From positions 1-16,723 of the forward strand of contig JBBRVU010000084.1 of NCBI GenBank assembly GCA_038246575.1: DNA of 16,723 bases. The letters are read 5' to 3'. This document shows, one piece after another, positions 6,804 through 14,473 of this stretch. Position 1 is the first letter of the stretch, and each line of letters opens with the position of its first letter. The notes beneath the pieces were generated by a model that was not told the DNA's origin, ran no database searches, and saw only the letters and a program-made list of their open reading frames with translations. The DNA is from JACCUZ01 sp038246575. GTDB lineage: Bacteria; Actinomycetota; Actinomycetes; JACCUZ01. Position numbers and translations under genes: made by a program.

Positions 6804-7999
6804 GACGCTCGCTCTCCCCAGCCGTTGGACATCAAGTCATCGATCAAGGCGGTGAGGCCGAGCACGCCGACGTCGATCGAAGACTCGTCGACGTCGAACC
6901 GTCCATCGTGCAACGGATGGCCGCCCAGGGCCCCGTCGCCAGAGGTCACTCCCAGTTTCACATAGAGCCCTGGGCGCTCCTGTGCGTAGAGCGCAAAGTC
7001 ATCGGCGGTCATCGGTGGCGCGTCCAGCAGCTCCACGACAACCGACGGACTTGCCTGGAGCACAGCCAAGGCGCGCTGCACCAGCTCGGCGTCGTTGACG
7101 ACCGGTGGCATGTCGTTCTTCCACTCCACCGTCGCCTCGACCCCGAAGGTGTGCGCCGTCCCGGCGGCGACCCGGTCCACCGCGTCCCGAAGCCGCGTCG
7201 AGAGCGCCGCATCGACGGTCCTGATGGTGCCGGTTATCTCCGCAGACGGGGCGACGATGCTCTGGGACCGCCCGCCGGTGATCGTCCCGACGTTGAGGGC
7301 AGCCCGCTCTCCCGGGTCCATCTCCCGACCGAGGAGCTGGTTCAGGTGGACGACCAGCGAGCTTGCTGCCAGGACAGCGTCGCGGCCATGGCTCGGCGTC
7401 GCGGCGTGAGCGCCGATGCCGCGCACCGAGATCCGGAACGCCTTCTTGCTCGCCATCGCGGTTGTCCCGTCGACACCGATGGTGCCGGCGGGCAGGGCGG
7501 GCCAGCAGTGCAGACCGAGAACGAGGTCGACGTCGTCGAGCAGGCCGGTCGCCACGATCGCCGCCCCGCCGCTCGGCTCTCCGAACGGGATCTCCTCGGC
7601 AGGCTGGAACACGAACGTCACCGCCCCGCAGGCCGGTGGTCGCTGGCTGAGGACCTCAGCGATGCCCAGGACGACCGTGGTGTGGACGTCATGGCCACAG
7701 GCGTGCGAGATGCCATCGTTGGTCGAGGCGTAGTCGACCGATTTCAGGTCGGGTGTGGGCAGCGCGTCCATGTCGGCCCGCACCAGCACATGGGGCCCGG
7801 GGCGGCCGGTGGTCAGCCGTGCCACGACCCCTGTCTCGGCCACGCCGGTCTCGACCTCGAGGCCCAGGACCTCGAGCCGTTCGGTCAGCTTCGCCGCCGT
7901 GCGCACCTCGGTGAACCGCAGCTCCGGGTGGGCGTGCAGATCCCGCCGGAACTCCCGCAGGAGTGCCGAGGTGGCGGAATCCAGTCCTGACACGAACAC
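6800..7999 (-). CDS. M20 family amidohydrolase (hippurate / IAA-amino-acid hydrolase-like)
   Basis: This 399-residue metallohydrolase of the M20D type cleaves amide bonds of N-acyl or acyl-amino compounds. Binding residues visible are Cys101 and His103 in HACGHDVHTT, Glu135/Glu136 in FQPAEE, His164 in LGLHCWP and His361/His364 in GGHPLHDGRFD. The dimerisation/lid domain motif GIGAHAATPSHGRDAV is at 194-209. The substrate is not deducible. The frame begins at GTG 7997-7999, but the GTG two codons later (7991-7993) has better spacing from AGGAC and may be the true start. It is the first enzyme gene after the regulator and is translationally coupled to the ADH gene. Its presence suggests the imported compound carries an amide or acylated amine. 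Confidence 0.93.
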   Translation of the reverse strand: MFVSGLDSATSALLREFRRDLHAHPELRFTEVRTAAKLTERLEVLGLEVETGVAETGVVARLTTGRPGPHVLVRADMDALPTPDLKSVDYASTNDGISHACGHDVHTTVVLGIAEVLSQRPPACGAVTFVFQPAEEIPFGEPSGGAAIVATGLLDDVDLVLGLHCWPALPAGTIGVDGTTAMASKKAFRISVRGIGAHAATPSHGRDAVLAASSLVVHLNQLLGREMDPGERAALNVGTITGGRSQSIVAPSAEITGTIRTVDAALSTRLRDAVDRVAAGTAHTFGVEATVEWKNDMPPVVNDAELVQRALAVLQASPSVVVELLDAPPMTADDFALYAQERPGLYVKLGVTSGDGALGGHPLHDGRFDVDESSIDVGVLGLTALIDDLMSNGWGERAS

Positions 8000-8013
8000 G
8001 TCCTAAATTGGAC
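8000..8013. promoter_or_regulatory. Imperfect palindrome upstream of the amidohydrolase
   Basis: GTCCTAAATTGGAC has GTCC/GGAC arms around an AT-rich centre. It lies in the 55-bp gap between regulator and amidohydrolase and overlaps the ribosome-binding region of the latter. It could be an operator for the upstream regulator. Support is weak: 4-bp arms only. Confidence 0.25.
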
Positions 8014-8054
8014 CGTAATGGAGCCACCAAGAATGCGGGGCGAGACGGGGGATG

Positions 8055-9344
8055 TCAACGGGTTGCGGAAGACCGACTCACATCTGTCACAGCGGATCTG
8101 CGCGGGAGGATGCGGTCCACGTCGACGCGGTAGACCAGCTGCGGGCGCCCGGCGCCCGGCGCGCCGTCCACTCCCCGGACCGACGCGATCCCGACCTTCT
8201 CCAGCTGGGCAAGCAGTCGCGCGGCCGACCGCGGAACGACGCCGTACGCCCGGGCGAACTCTCTGATGGTCAGGGACTCCGGGTCGAGGTCGCGCAGTGC
8301 CTCGGTCATCCGGGTGAGGGTCAGCACTCGCAGCCCGATGTCTCGGGCGTGCGCGAGCAGCAGGTCGTCGGTCTCGCGCAGACGCATGCCGGTGGCCCGC
8401 GCATCGAGATCGATGACCGAGCCGTCGGGGAGGACCGTGACGACGTTGCGCCCCTTGCCGGCAATCTTCAACGCCCGACGCGCATTCACCTCGGCATCAG
8501 GCAGCGTGGCTCCGACGCCGAAGCCCGCCTCCCAGTCCGGCGGGACGCCGTCCTGCTCTGCCAACAGAAAGGCCTGCAGGGCTGAGTAGTTCGTGTGCAC
8601 GCACCACGTGTCGTCGGCAAGTCTGAGGTGCGCCCCGCGCAGCCGGCTCACGAATGCCTGGGCCCGCTTGGCGCCAGCCGACCGGGACACGCCTCCGATC
8701 GGTCGGAGCAACGCAACAGCGGCTTGCGCGCCTTCCGCTTGCTCGTCCTTGACGGTGAGCACCGCGCGAGTCAGCGCATGATGCAGCGTCGACCGGGTGT
8801 GCGCGATGCGGGCGACCGGCACCTTCAGGTCCTGCAGCCGTCGGTTGACGGCGCCCCAGCACGTCAGGCTCAGCTGAGCATCCCGGGCGTGCGCAGCGTC
8901 GACATGGAAGTCGACGACTTCCTCGAGGTCCAACAGCGTGTTGTCTGCGGTCTCCAGGTCCAGCACGTCGATCGGTGGCGCAATCTGCAGGTCCTGGCAG
9001 ACCTCGGCGACCACGGCCTTGTCGATGGTGTCGACGACGAACCGCGGCACCTCGCCGCCGTGCTCCTGCATCACCAGAGCGAGAGTGCGGTACAGGTCGA
9101 TGGCCGTGTGGTGCACGACCTCGAGCTTCGCGTGAAGTGCAGGCTCGAGGACGATGGCGGTCGCCAGGGGAGCGCGTCCGGTGAACAGCAGGACATGGCA
9201 CAGGGCATCGAGGTCCCGGGCGATGGCCGGCACCTCGCTGGCGGTCTGGTAGGCCCGACCGACGACCTGGTCGGCGAGGCCCATCTCGGCTGCCACCTCG
9301 AGGGTCAGGGCGACGGACTCCTCTGCCCCGATGACCCCGATCAC
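8055..9344 (-). CDS. Predicted transcriptional regulator, alpha/beta sensor + GGDEF-like domain + C-terminal HTH
   Basis: This 429-residue protein is not assigned to a named regulator. It starts with a Rossmann-like segment (VIGVIGAEESVALTLEVAAE) and an alpha/beta domain to about residue 120, followed by a mostly helical region. Around 210-305 the pattern FGVGATLPDAEVNARRALK and AGKGRN resembles the last part of GGDEF/nucleotide-cyclase-like folds, without a GGDEF active-site motif. A winged HTH follows at about 356-389 (LTIREFARAYGVVPRSAARL). No transmembrane segment is seen. The start is GTG at 9342-9344 because GGGAG lies well placed upstream; a GTG ten codons earlier is also in frame. It is the promoter-proximal gene of the leftward operon and faces the GntR gene across a shared control region. 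The likely role is ligand- or nucleotide-responsive control of that operon. Confidence 0.65.
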   Translation of the reverse strand: MIGVIGAEESVALTLEVAAEMGLADQVVGRAYQTASEVPAIARDLDALCHVLLFTGRAPLATAIVLEPALHAKLEVVHHTAIDLYRTLALVMQEHGGEVPRFVVDTIDKAVVAEVCQDLQIAPPIDVLDLETADNTLLDLEEVVDFHVDAAHARDAQLSLTCWGAVNRRLQDLKVPVARIAHTRSTLHHALTRAVLTVKDEQAEGAQAAVALLRPIGGVSRSAGAKRAQAFVSRLRGAHLRLADDTWCVHTNYSALQAFLLAEQDGVPPDWEAGFGVGATLPDAEVNARRALKIAGKGRNVVTVLPDGSVIDLDARATGMRLRETDDLLLAHARDIGLRVLTLTRMTEALRDLDPESLTIREFARAYGVVPRSAARLLAQLEKVGIASVRGVDGAPGAGRPQLVYRVDVDRILPRRSAVTDVSRSSATR

Positions 9345-9409
9345 GGCCGATCTCCCACATCGCGCACCGTACACAGGGAGATCCGCTGCGCTCGGGCAGA
9401 CGACTGAGT

Positions 9410-9448
9410 AGGTATAAGACAGGTATTGCCACCGGTCTCATACCTGTC
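9410..9448. promoter_or_regulatory. Tandem HutC/GntR-like operator sites in the divergent intergenic region
   Basis: Two related pseudo-palindromes face each other: GGTATAAGACA (9411-9421) and GGTCTCATACC (9434-9444). The second fits the GGTnT-N-AnACC pattern known for HutC-subfamily GntR sites such as DasR and NagR boxes. Longer inverted arms (9410-9424 versus 9431-9445, 13 of 15 matching) and a perfect 9-bp inverted repeat (9418-9426 / 9440-9448) are superimposed. The block sits 14 bp upstream of the GntR start at 9463 and 65 bp upstream of the opposite regulator start, so it can regulate both directions. The strict operator role is inferred. Confidence 0.65.
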
Positions 9449-9462
9449 CTAAGGTGCGACAC

Positions 9463-10224
9463 GTGGCACGCCAGGGAAGCACCCTCGACCGAGGATCCGA
9501 CACGACCCTGTGGCGGCAGGTCGCCGACAGCCTGGCCGCCGAGCTCGACGCGGGCAGCACGCCCGTCGGGGAGCGGCTGCCCAGCGAGTCCGCCCTCACC
9601 GCCCGCTTCGGCGTCAGCCGGGTGACCCTGCGGCAGGCCCTCACCGAGCTGGCCGGCCGCGGCCTGATCCACCCCCTCGCCGGCAAGGGCTGGTTCGTCG
9701 GGTCAGCTGCCGAGGACCTCGCGCGCCGCCCGCTGCAGGAGCCGCCCGGTGTGCTCCAGTCCTTCACCGAGATGGCCCGCAGCCGCGGCCTCGAGCCCGA
9801 CTCGACAATGTTGGACTGCACCATCCGCGGCGCCGAGTGGGACGAGGCCACCGATCTCGCCGTCGCCCCTGGCGCACCGCTGCTCTCGCTGCGACGCCTG
9901 CGCCGCCTCGACGGGCTGCCGGTTGCTGTCGACCACAGCCTGGTGCCGGCCGCCCTGATCCCCGACGCCGACCCGGCCGAGTTCATCACCGGCTCACTCT
10001 TCGCCGCCCTCCGCCGCAGGGGTGTCGAGCCATCCCGCGCCGACTACGAGGTCCAGGCGGTCGGAGCCGATTCTGAGCACGCCCGGCTGCTCGAGGTGGA
10101 GCCGGGGTCCCCGCTGCTCTCGGCCGAGCAGGTGCTCCAGGACGCCACCGGCCGGCGCATCGAGAAGGGCCACATCACCTACCGCGGTGACCGCTACCGC
10201 TTCCGCGCCGTCCTTCAAGCCTGA
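9463..10224 (+). CDS. GntR family transcriptional regulator, HutC subfamily (UTRA domain)
   Basis: This is a 253-residue repressor-type regulator. The N-terminal winged HTH (about 16-79) has the hallmark GERLPSESALTARFGVSRVT and TLRQALTELAGRGLI; the C-terminal UTRA effector domain (about 95-250) shows LLSLRRLRRLDGLPVAVDHS and ITYRGDRYRFR at the end. UTRA domains usually sense small sugar phosphates or amino-acid derivatives; FrlR and NagR/DasR are well-known members. The start is GTG at 9463-9465 because AAGG lies eight bases upstream (9451-9454); GTG at 9454 is in frame but has no ribosome-binding site. It heads the rightward catabolic operon, directly after operator-like repeats, and most likely represses itself and the operon until the pathway intermediate appears. 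Confidence 0.93.
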   Translation: MARQGSTLDRGSDTTLWRQVADSLAAELDAGSTPVGERLPSESALTARFGVSRVTLRQALTELAGRGLIHPLAGKGWFVGSAAEDLARRPLQEPPGVLQSFTEMARSRGLEPDSTMLDCTIRGAEWDEATDLAVAPGAPLLSLRRLRRLDGLPVAVDHSLVPAALIPDADPAEFITGSLFAALRRRGVEPSRADYEVQAVGADSEHARLLEVEPGSPLLSAEQVLQDATGRRIEKGHITYRGDRYRFRAVLQA

Positions 10225-10240
10225 CCGTCACCGACGGTCA
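10222..10240 (+). promoter_or_regulatory. Small hairpin overlapping the GntR stop codon
   Basis: TGACCGT (10222-10228, containing the TGA stop) and ACGGTCA (10234-10240) pair with a 5-base loop. There is no U-tract. It may set the expression step between the regulator and the highly expressed binding protein that begins 24 bases later. Confidence 0.4.
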
Positions 10241-10264
10241 GATCCGCTACAGAGAGGTCAGATC

Positions 10265-11623
10265 ATGCAGTTGCGTCATCGGGCTGGGGTGTCCGCGTGG
10301 GTCGCCTCTCTCGCCGGCATCGCCCTCGCGCTCAGTGCCTGCACCGCGTCCCAGCAGGCCGACACCGCCAGTGGGTCGCCGGCCAAGGACGACCCGGAGA
10401 AGGCCAACCTGACCTACTGGTACTGGGGTGAGAGTGACGCTCCCGGCGCCAACGCCTGGATGAAGGCGCGCATCTCCGAGTACGAGGGCGAGCACCCCGG
10501 CGTCAAGATCAAGTTTGTGCCACAGTCGACGGACACCCTGATCGGTGCCTTCACCACGGCCGCCCAGACCAAGACCGGCCCCGACATCGCCACCCAGTGG
10601 GCGACCATCCCGGTGCTCTCGCAGGTCTGGTCCGGCGCTGTCGCGCCGCTCAGTGACTACGTGCCCGAGGCCGACCGGGCCAACTGGATCGGCACCCAGG
10701 AGAACACCGACCGGGGCAAGCTCTACGCCATGCCGATGTACGTCATCGGCATCCCGATGGCCTACAACAAGGATCTGTTCAAGAAGGCCGGCATCGCCAA
10801 CCCGCCGACCACCTATGACGAGCTGCTCAACGCCTGCTCCGCCCTGCGCAAGGTCGGCGTCACCCCGATCGGCATGGGCAACAAGGACGGCTACTTCGGC
10901 GCCTGGTTCTTCTCCAACTTCGGCAAGCAGCGGCTGGACAGCGTCGACGAGCTCAAGGCGGCCGTCATCGGCAAGTCCGACATCACCGACCCGAAGTTCA
11001 CCGGCTTCTACGAGGCGATGGCCGAGCTGAAGCAGAAGAACTGCCTCAACGACGACATCGCATCCCTGACCCTCGACCAGGGCATGGCCAAGTTCGGCCA
11101 GGGCAAGGCAGCCATGGCCTGGGGCACCGACGGCATCGTCAACAACTGGGCCGACACCCTCGGCCAGGACAAGGTCGGCGTCGTCAAGACCCCGATCTGG
11201 GGCGACGGCAAGCTCGCCGACGTCTACAACACCACCCAGTCGTCGTCGGCCTTCATCACCTCCTGGTCACAGCACCCCAAGGCGGCCGCGCAGTTCCTCA
11301 CCTGGCTGCACGAGCCGAAGAACCTGACCAGCTGGTACGAGACCACCGGCATCTTCCCGGCCGACACCGGCTTCGATCCCGCCTCGATCAAGACCGATCT
11401 GGGCAAGCAGCTCTGGGACTTCGACTCCTCGGCCGGCGCGGTGTGGCTGGAGAACTACCTGCCCCCGTCCGTCGACGGTGACGGCGACCTTGCTGCAGGG
11501 CAGGTCATCACCAGCGGCGGCAGCGTCGCCGACGCCGTGTCGACGTTCCAGAAGGCCACCGAGAAGTGGCGCACGCAGAACCCCGCCGAGGTCAAGGACT
11601 ACACCGCCTGGGCAGGGCAGTGA
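10265..11623 (+). CDS. CUT1-type ABC transporter substrate-binding lipoprotein (family 1)
   Basis: This 452-residue lipoprotein of the extracellular solute-binding family 1 (MalE-like) captures a carbohydrate or glycoconjugate outside the membrane. The signal peptide ends in the lipobox LSAC with Cys26, followed by a flexible Ser/Ala/Asp stretch. The mature domain begins with the typical LTYWYWGES and has GPDIATQWAT, YAMPMYVIGIPMAYNKDLFKK and PPTTYDEL, all standard for CUT1 binding proteins of oligosaccharide/polyol type. Starting ATG 10265-10267 is preceded by GAGAGG seven bases upstream. It is the first transport gene after the GntR regulator (gap 40 bp), and its stop overlaps the first permease start as GTGA. 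The ligand cannot be read from sequence; the pathway context suggests an amino sugar or Amadori-type compound. Confidence 0.93.
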   Translation: MQLRHRAGVSAWVASLAGIALALSACTASQQADTASGSPAKDDPEKANLTYWYWGESDAPGANAWMKARISEYEGEHPGVKIKFVPQSTDTLIGAFTTAAQTKTGPDIATQWATIPVLSQVWSGAVAPLSDYVPEADRANWIGTQENTDRGKLYAMPMYVIGIPMAYNKDLFKKAGIANPPTTYDELLNACSALRKVGVTPIGMGNKDGYFGAWFFSNFGKQRLDSVDELKAAVIGKSDITDPKFTGFYEAMAELKQKNCLNDDIASLTLDQGMAKFGQGKAAMAWGTDGIVNNWADTLGQDKVGVVKTPIWGDGKLADVYNTTQSSSAFITSWSQHPKAAAQFLTWLHEPKNLTSWYETTGIFPADTGFDPASIKTDLGKQLWDFDSSAGAVWLENYLPPSVDGDGDLAAGQVITSGGSVADAVSTFQKATEKWRTQNPAEVKDYTAWAGQ

Positions 11624-12576
11624 CCCAAGCGGCACTCTCGACCTCCCCCGCAGCCGCGCCCCGAGCGGCTGCGGGGGAGTCACCAGCCCGACCCGCCAAC
11701 CGGCGTCGCCGGCCGGCCTGGCCGTACCTCTTCGTCGCCCCTGCCGTGATCGCGATCGGGTTCGGCTTCGTATTCCCGCTCGTCACCGTTGTCCGCAACA
11801 GCTTCTTCGCGGGCACCTTCTACGAGCAGACGTACGTCGGCCTGGGCAACTTCCGCGTCCTGTTCGGTGACGACGTGTTCCGGACGTCGCTCGCCAACAA
11901 CCTGCGCCTGCTGCTGACGGTTCCGGTGATGACCGTGCTCGCGCTGCTGATCGCGGTCATCCTGCACGACGGCATCCGCGGCTGGCGGTTCTACCGCACC
12001 GCGGTGTTCCTGCCGTACATCCTCCCGGCCGCCGGGATCGGGCTCGCCTTCAGCGTGTTCCTGCAGTTCAACGGCGGTCTCAACACTGCACTGCGTTCGC
12101 TCGGGCTCGGCTCGTTCGCCGCCGACTGGCTCGGCTCGCCGAGCTGGGCGATCTGGTCGGTCGGCGGAGTCGTCATCTGGCAGCAGCTCGGCTTCGGCGT
12201 TGTCATCTTCCTCGCCTCGCTGCTCTCGCTGCCGCTGGAGATCACCGAGGCCGCCCGCCTCGACGGCGTCTCCTGGTGGCAGCTGCAGACGCGCGTCCAG
12301 CTCCCGCAGATCCGCACCAGCATCGAGTTCTTCATCGTCACCGAGGCGATCACCGTGCTGTCGTGGGTCTTCACCTACGTCTACGTGCTCACCTCCGGCG
12401 GCCCCGGCAACGCCTCGTCGGTGATGGAGTTCTACATCTGGAAGAACGGCTTCGCGCAGGGCTCGGTCGGCCTGGCCAACGCCGCAGCCGTCATCGTCCT
12501 GCTGCTCGCCGGTGTGCTCATCGCGATCTACCTGCGGCTGCGCACCCGCCCGGAGTCCACCGGAGCCGTGCTGTGA
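11620..12576 (+). CDS. CUT1 ABC transporter permease (MalF-like)
   Basis: This 318-residue membrane protein is one of the two channel subunits. A basic Pro/Ala-rich cytoplasmic N-terminus (residues 1-34) precedes the first membrane segment around YLFVAPAVIAIGFGFVFP. Further hydrophobic helices follow, and the ATPase-contacting EAA loop is EITEAARLDG at 207-216, followed by LPQIR. GTG at 11620-11622 overlaps the binding-protein stop (GTGA); the frame extends further upstream but only within the binding-protein gene. It partners with the next permease. Confidence 0.93.
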   Translation: MTQAALSTSPAAAPRAAAGESPARPANRRRRPAWPYLFVAPAVIAIGFGFVFPLVTVVRNSFFAGTFYEQTYVGLGNFRVLFGDDVFRTSLANNLRLLLTVPVMTVLALLIAVILHDGIRGWRFYRTAVFLPYILPAAGIGLAFSVFLQFNGGLNTALRSLGLGSFAADWLGSPSWAIWSVGGVVIWQQLGFGVVIFLASLLSLPLEITEAARLDGVSWWQLQTRVQLPQIRTSIEFFIVTEAITVLSWVFTYVYVLTSGGPGNASSVMEFYIWKNGFAQGSVGLANAAAVIVLLLAGVLIAIYLRLRTRPESTGAVL

Positions 12577-13430
12577 CCCCGGCATCCACGACGACGCGTG
12601 CCGTGACCGGCGGCCCGAGGGCGGCCGCGGTGCCGCGTCAGCTGCTGCTCACGCTGGTGACCGTTGCCGCCCTCGCCCCGCTGACCTTCATGCTGATCAC
12701 GAGCCTGAAGACCTCAGACGAGTACGCCCGCAACCTGGTTGGCCTTCCGTCGGCGCCGACCCTGGAGAACTATCGCCGGGCCCTCGTCGAGCTGCCCACC
12801 CTGCAGTGGGCGCTGAACAGCCTCATCGTCACCGTGTGCGCTGTCGTCGTGTCCACCACGATCGGCGCTCTCGCGGCCTATGCCATCAGCTTCGGCTCGT
12901 TCCGCGGCCGCACCGCGCTGCTGTCCGGCAGCATCGGGGCCATCATGGTGCCGCCGGTCGTGCTCGTGCTGCCGATGTTCGTCGTCATGGTCAACCTGCG
13001 ACTGGTCAACAACCTGCTCTCCGTCATCCTCTTCTACTCGTGCCTGCTGGTGCCGTTCTGCATCTTCTTCCTGGTGAACTTCTTCCGCACCGTGCCCACC
13101 GAGCTCGTCGAGGCATGCGTCGTCGACGGCGCCGGGCCACTGCGCACGCTCTGGTCGGTCGTCTTGCCGCTGGCCCGCCCCGCACTGGTCACCGTCGGGG
13201 TCGTCAACGCCATCTGGGCCTGGAACGAGCTGCTCATCGCGCTGGTCTTCCTGCAGGACGAGAACCGGCGCACCCTGATGGCCGGGCTCACCCTCTTCCA
13301 AGGTCGCTACGTCACCAACCAGCCACTGGTGCTCGCGGTGGCGACCCTGTCGATCCTGCCGGTCGCGGCGTTCTACCTGCTGTCCCAACGTGCGTTCGTC
13401 CGCGGACTCACGGCGGGCATCGGCAAGTGA
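12573..13430 (+). CDS. CUT1 ABC transporter permease (MalG-like)
   Basis: This 285-residue protein is the second channel subunit. It opens with a short cytoplasmic tail, then LLLTLVTVAALAPLTFMLITSLK as the first membrane helix, the MalG-typical NSLIVT segment, and the EAA loop ELVEACVVDGAG beginning at residue 177. GTG at 12573-12575 overlaps the previous stop as GTGA, and its own stop overlaps the kinase start. No ATPase gene accompanies the importer within the window, so a shared MsiK/MsmX-type ATPase encoded elsewhere is expected, or one beyond the right edge. Confidence 0.93.
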   Translation: MTPASTTTRAVTGGPRAAAVPRQLLLTLVTVAALAPLTFMLITSLKTSDEYARNLVGLPSAPTLENYRRALVELPTLQWALNSLIVTVCAVVVSTTIGALAAYAISFGSFRGRTALLSGSIGAIMVPPVVLVLPMFVVMVNLRLVNNLLSVILFYSCLLVPFCIFFLVNFFRTVPTELVEACVVDGAGPLRTLWSVVLPLARPALVTVGVVNAIWAWNELLIALVFLQDENRRTLMAGLTLFQGRYVTNQPLVLAVATLSILPVAAFYLLSQRAFVRGLTAGIGK

Positions 13431-14473
13431 TCGAGCTGCTCGCCTTTGGTGAGGTCAACCCGGACATCGTCGTGCGCGCCGTGCCCGACCTGGGGTTCGG
13501 CCAGCGCGAGGACCTCGTGGGGCCGACCACGATGACCGTCGGCAGCTCGGTCGCCATCATGTCCTGCGGCGCCGCTCGTCTCGGCACGTCGGTCGGGCTG
13601 GTCGGCGTCATCGGCGACGATCCGTTCGGGTCGTACATGATGGGACGCCTCGCCGACCGCGACGTCGACACCGCCCAGGTGCGGGTCGTCCCCGGTGGGC
13701 GCACGGGCTCCTCGACGATCCTGGTCCGCGACGCCGATCCCACCGACCGTCACATCCTCACCGATGCCGGCGTGATGGGCGACCTGCTCGCCGCCGACGT
13801 CGACCTCGACCGGTCTTCCGGCCTGCGCCACCTGCACATCGGCTCGTGGTTCCTGCAGACCGGCGCCCTCGCGGCCCTGCCCGACCTGCTCGCGGCGGCG
13901 CGGGCCCGGGGTCTCACCACGTCGGTCGACCCCAATGATGACCCGGCCCGCACCTGGGACTCCGGGCTGCCGACCGCTCTCGCCCATGTCGACGTGCTCT
14001 TCTGCAACGAGCCCGAGGCGGTCGGCATCGCCGCCAACCCCGACCCGCTGGTGGCGGCGCGCGCGCTGCTCGACCGGATGCCGGCCGCCGACGGGTCCGT
14101 CGTCGTGCTCAAGTGCGGCGCCGCAGGGGCCTACGCCGTCACCCGGACCGTTGTCGTGCACGTCGCGGCCCCGACCATGGAGGTCGTCGACACCGTCGGC
14201 GCGGGCGACAGCCTCGCCGCCGGCTACCTGACCGGCCGGCTGCGTGGCGCGAGCGTCACCGACGCCCTGACCCTCGCCGTCGCCGCGGGGAGCTTGTCCA
14301 CGCGGCGCAGCGGCGGCGTCGACGGGCAGCCAACGGCCGATGAGGCCACCGCGCTGGCCGCCACGCTGACCGCGCGCGACGTACACCCGACCGACCAGCC
14401 GCGCAACCGCTCGGCGTCGCCCATCGAGGGAGCTCGACCGGCACCCTCCGAGCACGAGGACGTTCCCCTGTGA
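13427..14473 (+). CDS. PfkB/ribokinase family carbohydrate kinase
   Basis: This 348-residue cytosolic kinase phosphorylates a sugar or sugar derivative with ATP. The N-terminus IELLAFGEVNPDIVV and the glycine-rich PfkB signature region GSSVAIMSCGAARLG lead into GVIGDDPFG. The second signature is DTVGAGDSLAAGYLTG with the anion-hole GAG and catalytic Asp261. A hydrophilic tail of about 30 residues follows the fold and looks disordered. GTG at 13427-13429 overlaps the permease stop. Position between a CUT1 importer and a SIS-domain protein mirrors the FrlD kinase of fructosamine operons, so it may phosphorylate an imported amino sugar or Amadori product at O6. Ribokinase- or KDG-kinase-like specificities remain possible. 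It does not have the TPNPALD start of FruK/LacC kinases, unlike the gene at the right edge. Confidence 0.92.
   Translation: MIELLAFGEVNPDIVVRAVPDLGFGQREDLVGPTTMTVGSSVAIMSCGAARLGTSVGLVGVIGDDPFGSYMMGRLADRDVDTAQVRVVPGGRTGSSTILVRDADPTDRHILTDAGVMGDLLAADVDLDRSSGLRHLHIGSWFLQTGALAALPDLLAAARARGLTTSVDPNDDPARTWDSGLPTALAHVDVLFCNEPEAVGIAANPDPLVAARALLDRMPAADGSVVVLKCGAAGAYAVTRTVVVHVAAPTMEVVDTVGAGDSLAAGYLTGRLRGASVTDALTLAVAAGSLSTRRSGGVDGQPTADEATALAATLTARDVHPTDQPRNRSASPIEGARPAPSEHEDVPL

Noticed and set aside
11680..12585. Minus-strand open frame opposite the first CUT1 permease
   Set aside because: Charged low-complexity translation, no motif; the plus strand encodes a clear permease with EAA loop.
12512..13426. 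Upstream extension of the PfkB kinase frame
   Set aside because: The region is the second permease in another frame; the kinase fold begins at the GTG at 13427 that overlaps the permease stop.
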